64,000 bases of DNA from Bradyrhizobium sp. ISRA464 (GTDB taxonomy: Bacteria > Pseudomonadota > Alphaproteobacteria > Rhizobiales > Xanthobacteraceae), in the NCBI RefSeq assembly GCF_029910095.1, contig NZ_CP094526.1, positions 4,960,001 through 5,024,000 of the forward strand, read 5' to 3'. Positions 63,881 to 64,000 of the stretch are shown here, piece by piece; within the stretch, counting starts at the first letter, position 1, and each line of letters starts with the position of its first letter. The notes under the pieces are model-generated. The model was not told the origin of the DNA. It saw nothing but the letters and a program-made list of their open reading frames with translations, and ran no database searches. A program made the position numbers and the translations under genes.

Positions 63881-64000
63881 TCAGGCCGGCGAGGCGCGGG
63901 CTCCGGCGGCTTTGGCCAGGCGGTGCGCGGCGATGCCCCACGGTTCGGCGGCCGGACAGGCCGAGGCCATGGCGATCTTGATGCGGCGGACGCTGATGCG
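63881..64000 (-). CDS. transposase C-terminal part, cut by the window edge
   Basis: The minus frame from 64000 to the TGA at 63881 gives 39 residues, RISVRRIKIAMASACPAAEP then WGIAAHRLAKAAGARASPA. The (R/K)IKIAMASACP and RLAK pattern matches the C-terminus of DDE transposases of the IS1380 type as I recall it. The stretch 63715-63880 between the protease stop and this stop holds no gene and may contain the end of the element; I could not find a matching inverted repeat within the window. Confidence 0.4.
   Translation of the reverse strand, partial: RISVRRIKIAMASACPAAEPWGIAAHRLAKAAGARASPA

Overview
The window comes from a GC-rich alphaproteobacterium, most likely a Bradyrhizobium or close relative. 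Supporting this are the gene families (tandem kup, pssA/psd, Atm1-type ABC exporter, type II DAHP synthase, DUF2865, DUF1289, mddA), two sites matching the CtrA consensus TTAA-N7-TTAAC, and dense rhizobial-type palindromic repeats between genes. No rRNA, tRNA, CRISPR array or complete IS element was seen. The genus call is inference from gene content, not from a marker gene.

Layout. 1-5.3 kb: two tandem Kup potassium transporters (the first cut by the window edge), a lone MotA/MotB-type stator pair and a quinone oxidoreductase. 5.3-6.2 kb: a mosaic of repeats ending in a structured element of about 460 bp that recurs at 39.9-40.35 kb. 6.5-9.2 kb: a PAS-PAS hybrid histidine kinase and a small protein. 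9.2-12.2 kb: a coupled pair, TPP enzyme then FAD amino-acid dehydrogenase. 12.5-19.7 kb: a divergent acyl-CoA catabolic locus (thiolase, two MaoC hydratases, SDR and acyl-CoA dehydrogenase on the minus strand; TetR, acyl-CoA synthetase and DUF2889 on the plus strand) around a perfect 22-bp operator palindrome. 19.8-23.3 kb: an SDR, a small membrane protein, a TerC/YjbE protein with a strongly structured 5' leader, and an RraA-like protein. 23.5-38 kb: mostly housekeeping genes: pssA, psd, atm1, LOG, citramalate synthase/GNAT/cysS overlapping unit, nadE, aroG-dgkA. 38-42.4 kb: accessory island with an alpha/beta hydrolase, a Cys-repeat secreted protein, cupin, DUF2934, a hydroxylaminobenzene mutase-like protein and a frameshifted methanethiol methyltransferase gene. 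42.6-49.1 kb: gor, DUF2059, rpiA, SDR, gph, a Pro-rich lipoprotein and moaA. 49.3-58 kb: a TRAP transport locus (dctQ, dctM, NhaD antiporter; a divergent two-component system; two duplicated TakP-like binding proteins). 58-64 kb: Mrp, VOC protein, a beta-hydroxyacid dehydrogenase, a histidine kinase behind a CtrA box, DUF1289, an aspartic protease and a transposase tail at the edge.

How the genes work together. The acyl-CoA locus carries a complete set of activation, dehydrogenation, hydration, second dehydrogenation and thiolysis steps under an apparent shared TetR operator. The TRAP locus joins sodium-coupled uptake, a sodium/proton antiporter and its own sensor-regulator. The most unusual material is non-coding: the repeated structured element, the TerC leader and the moaA leader.
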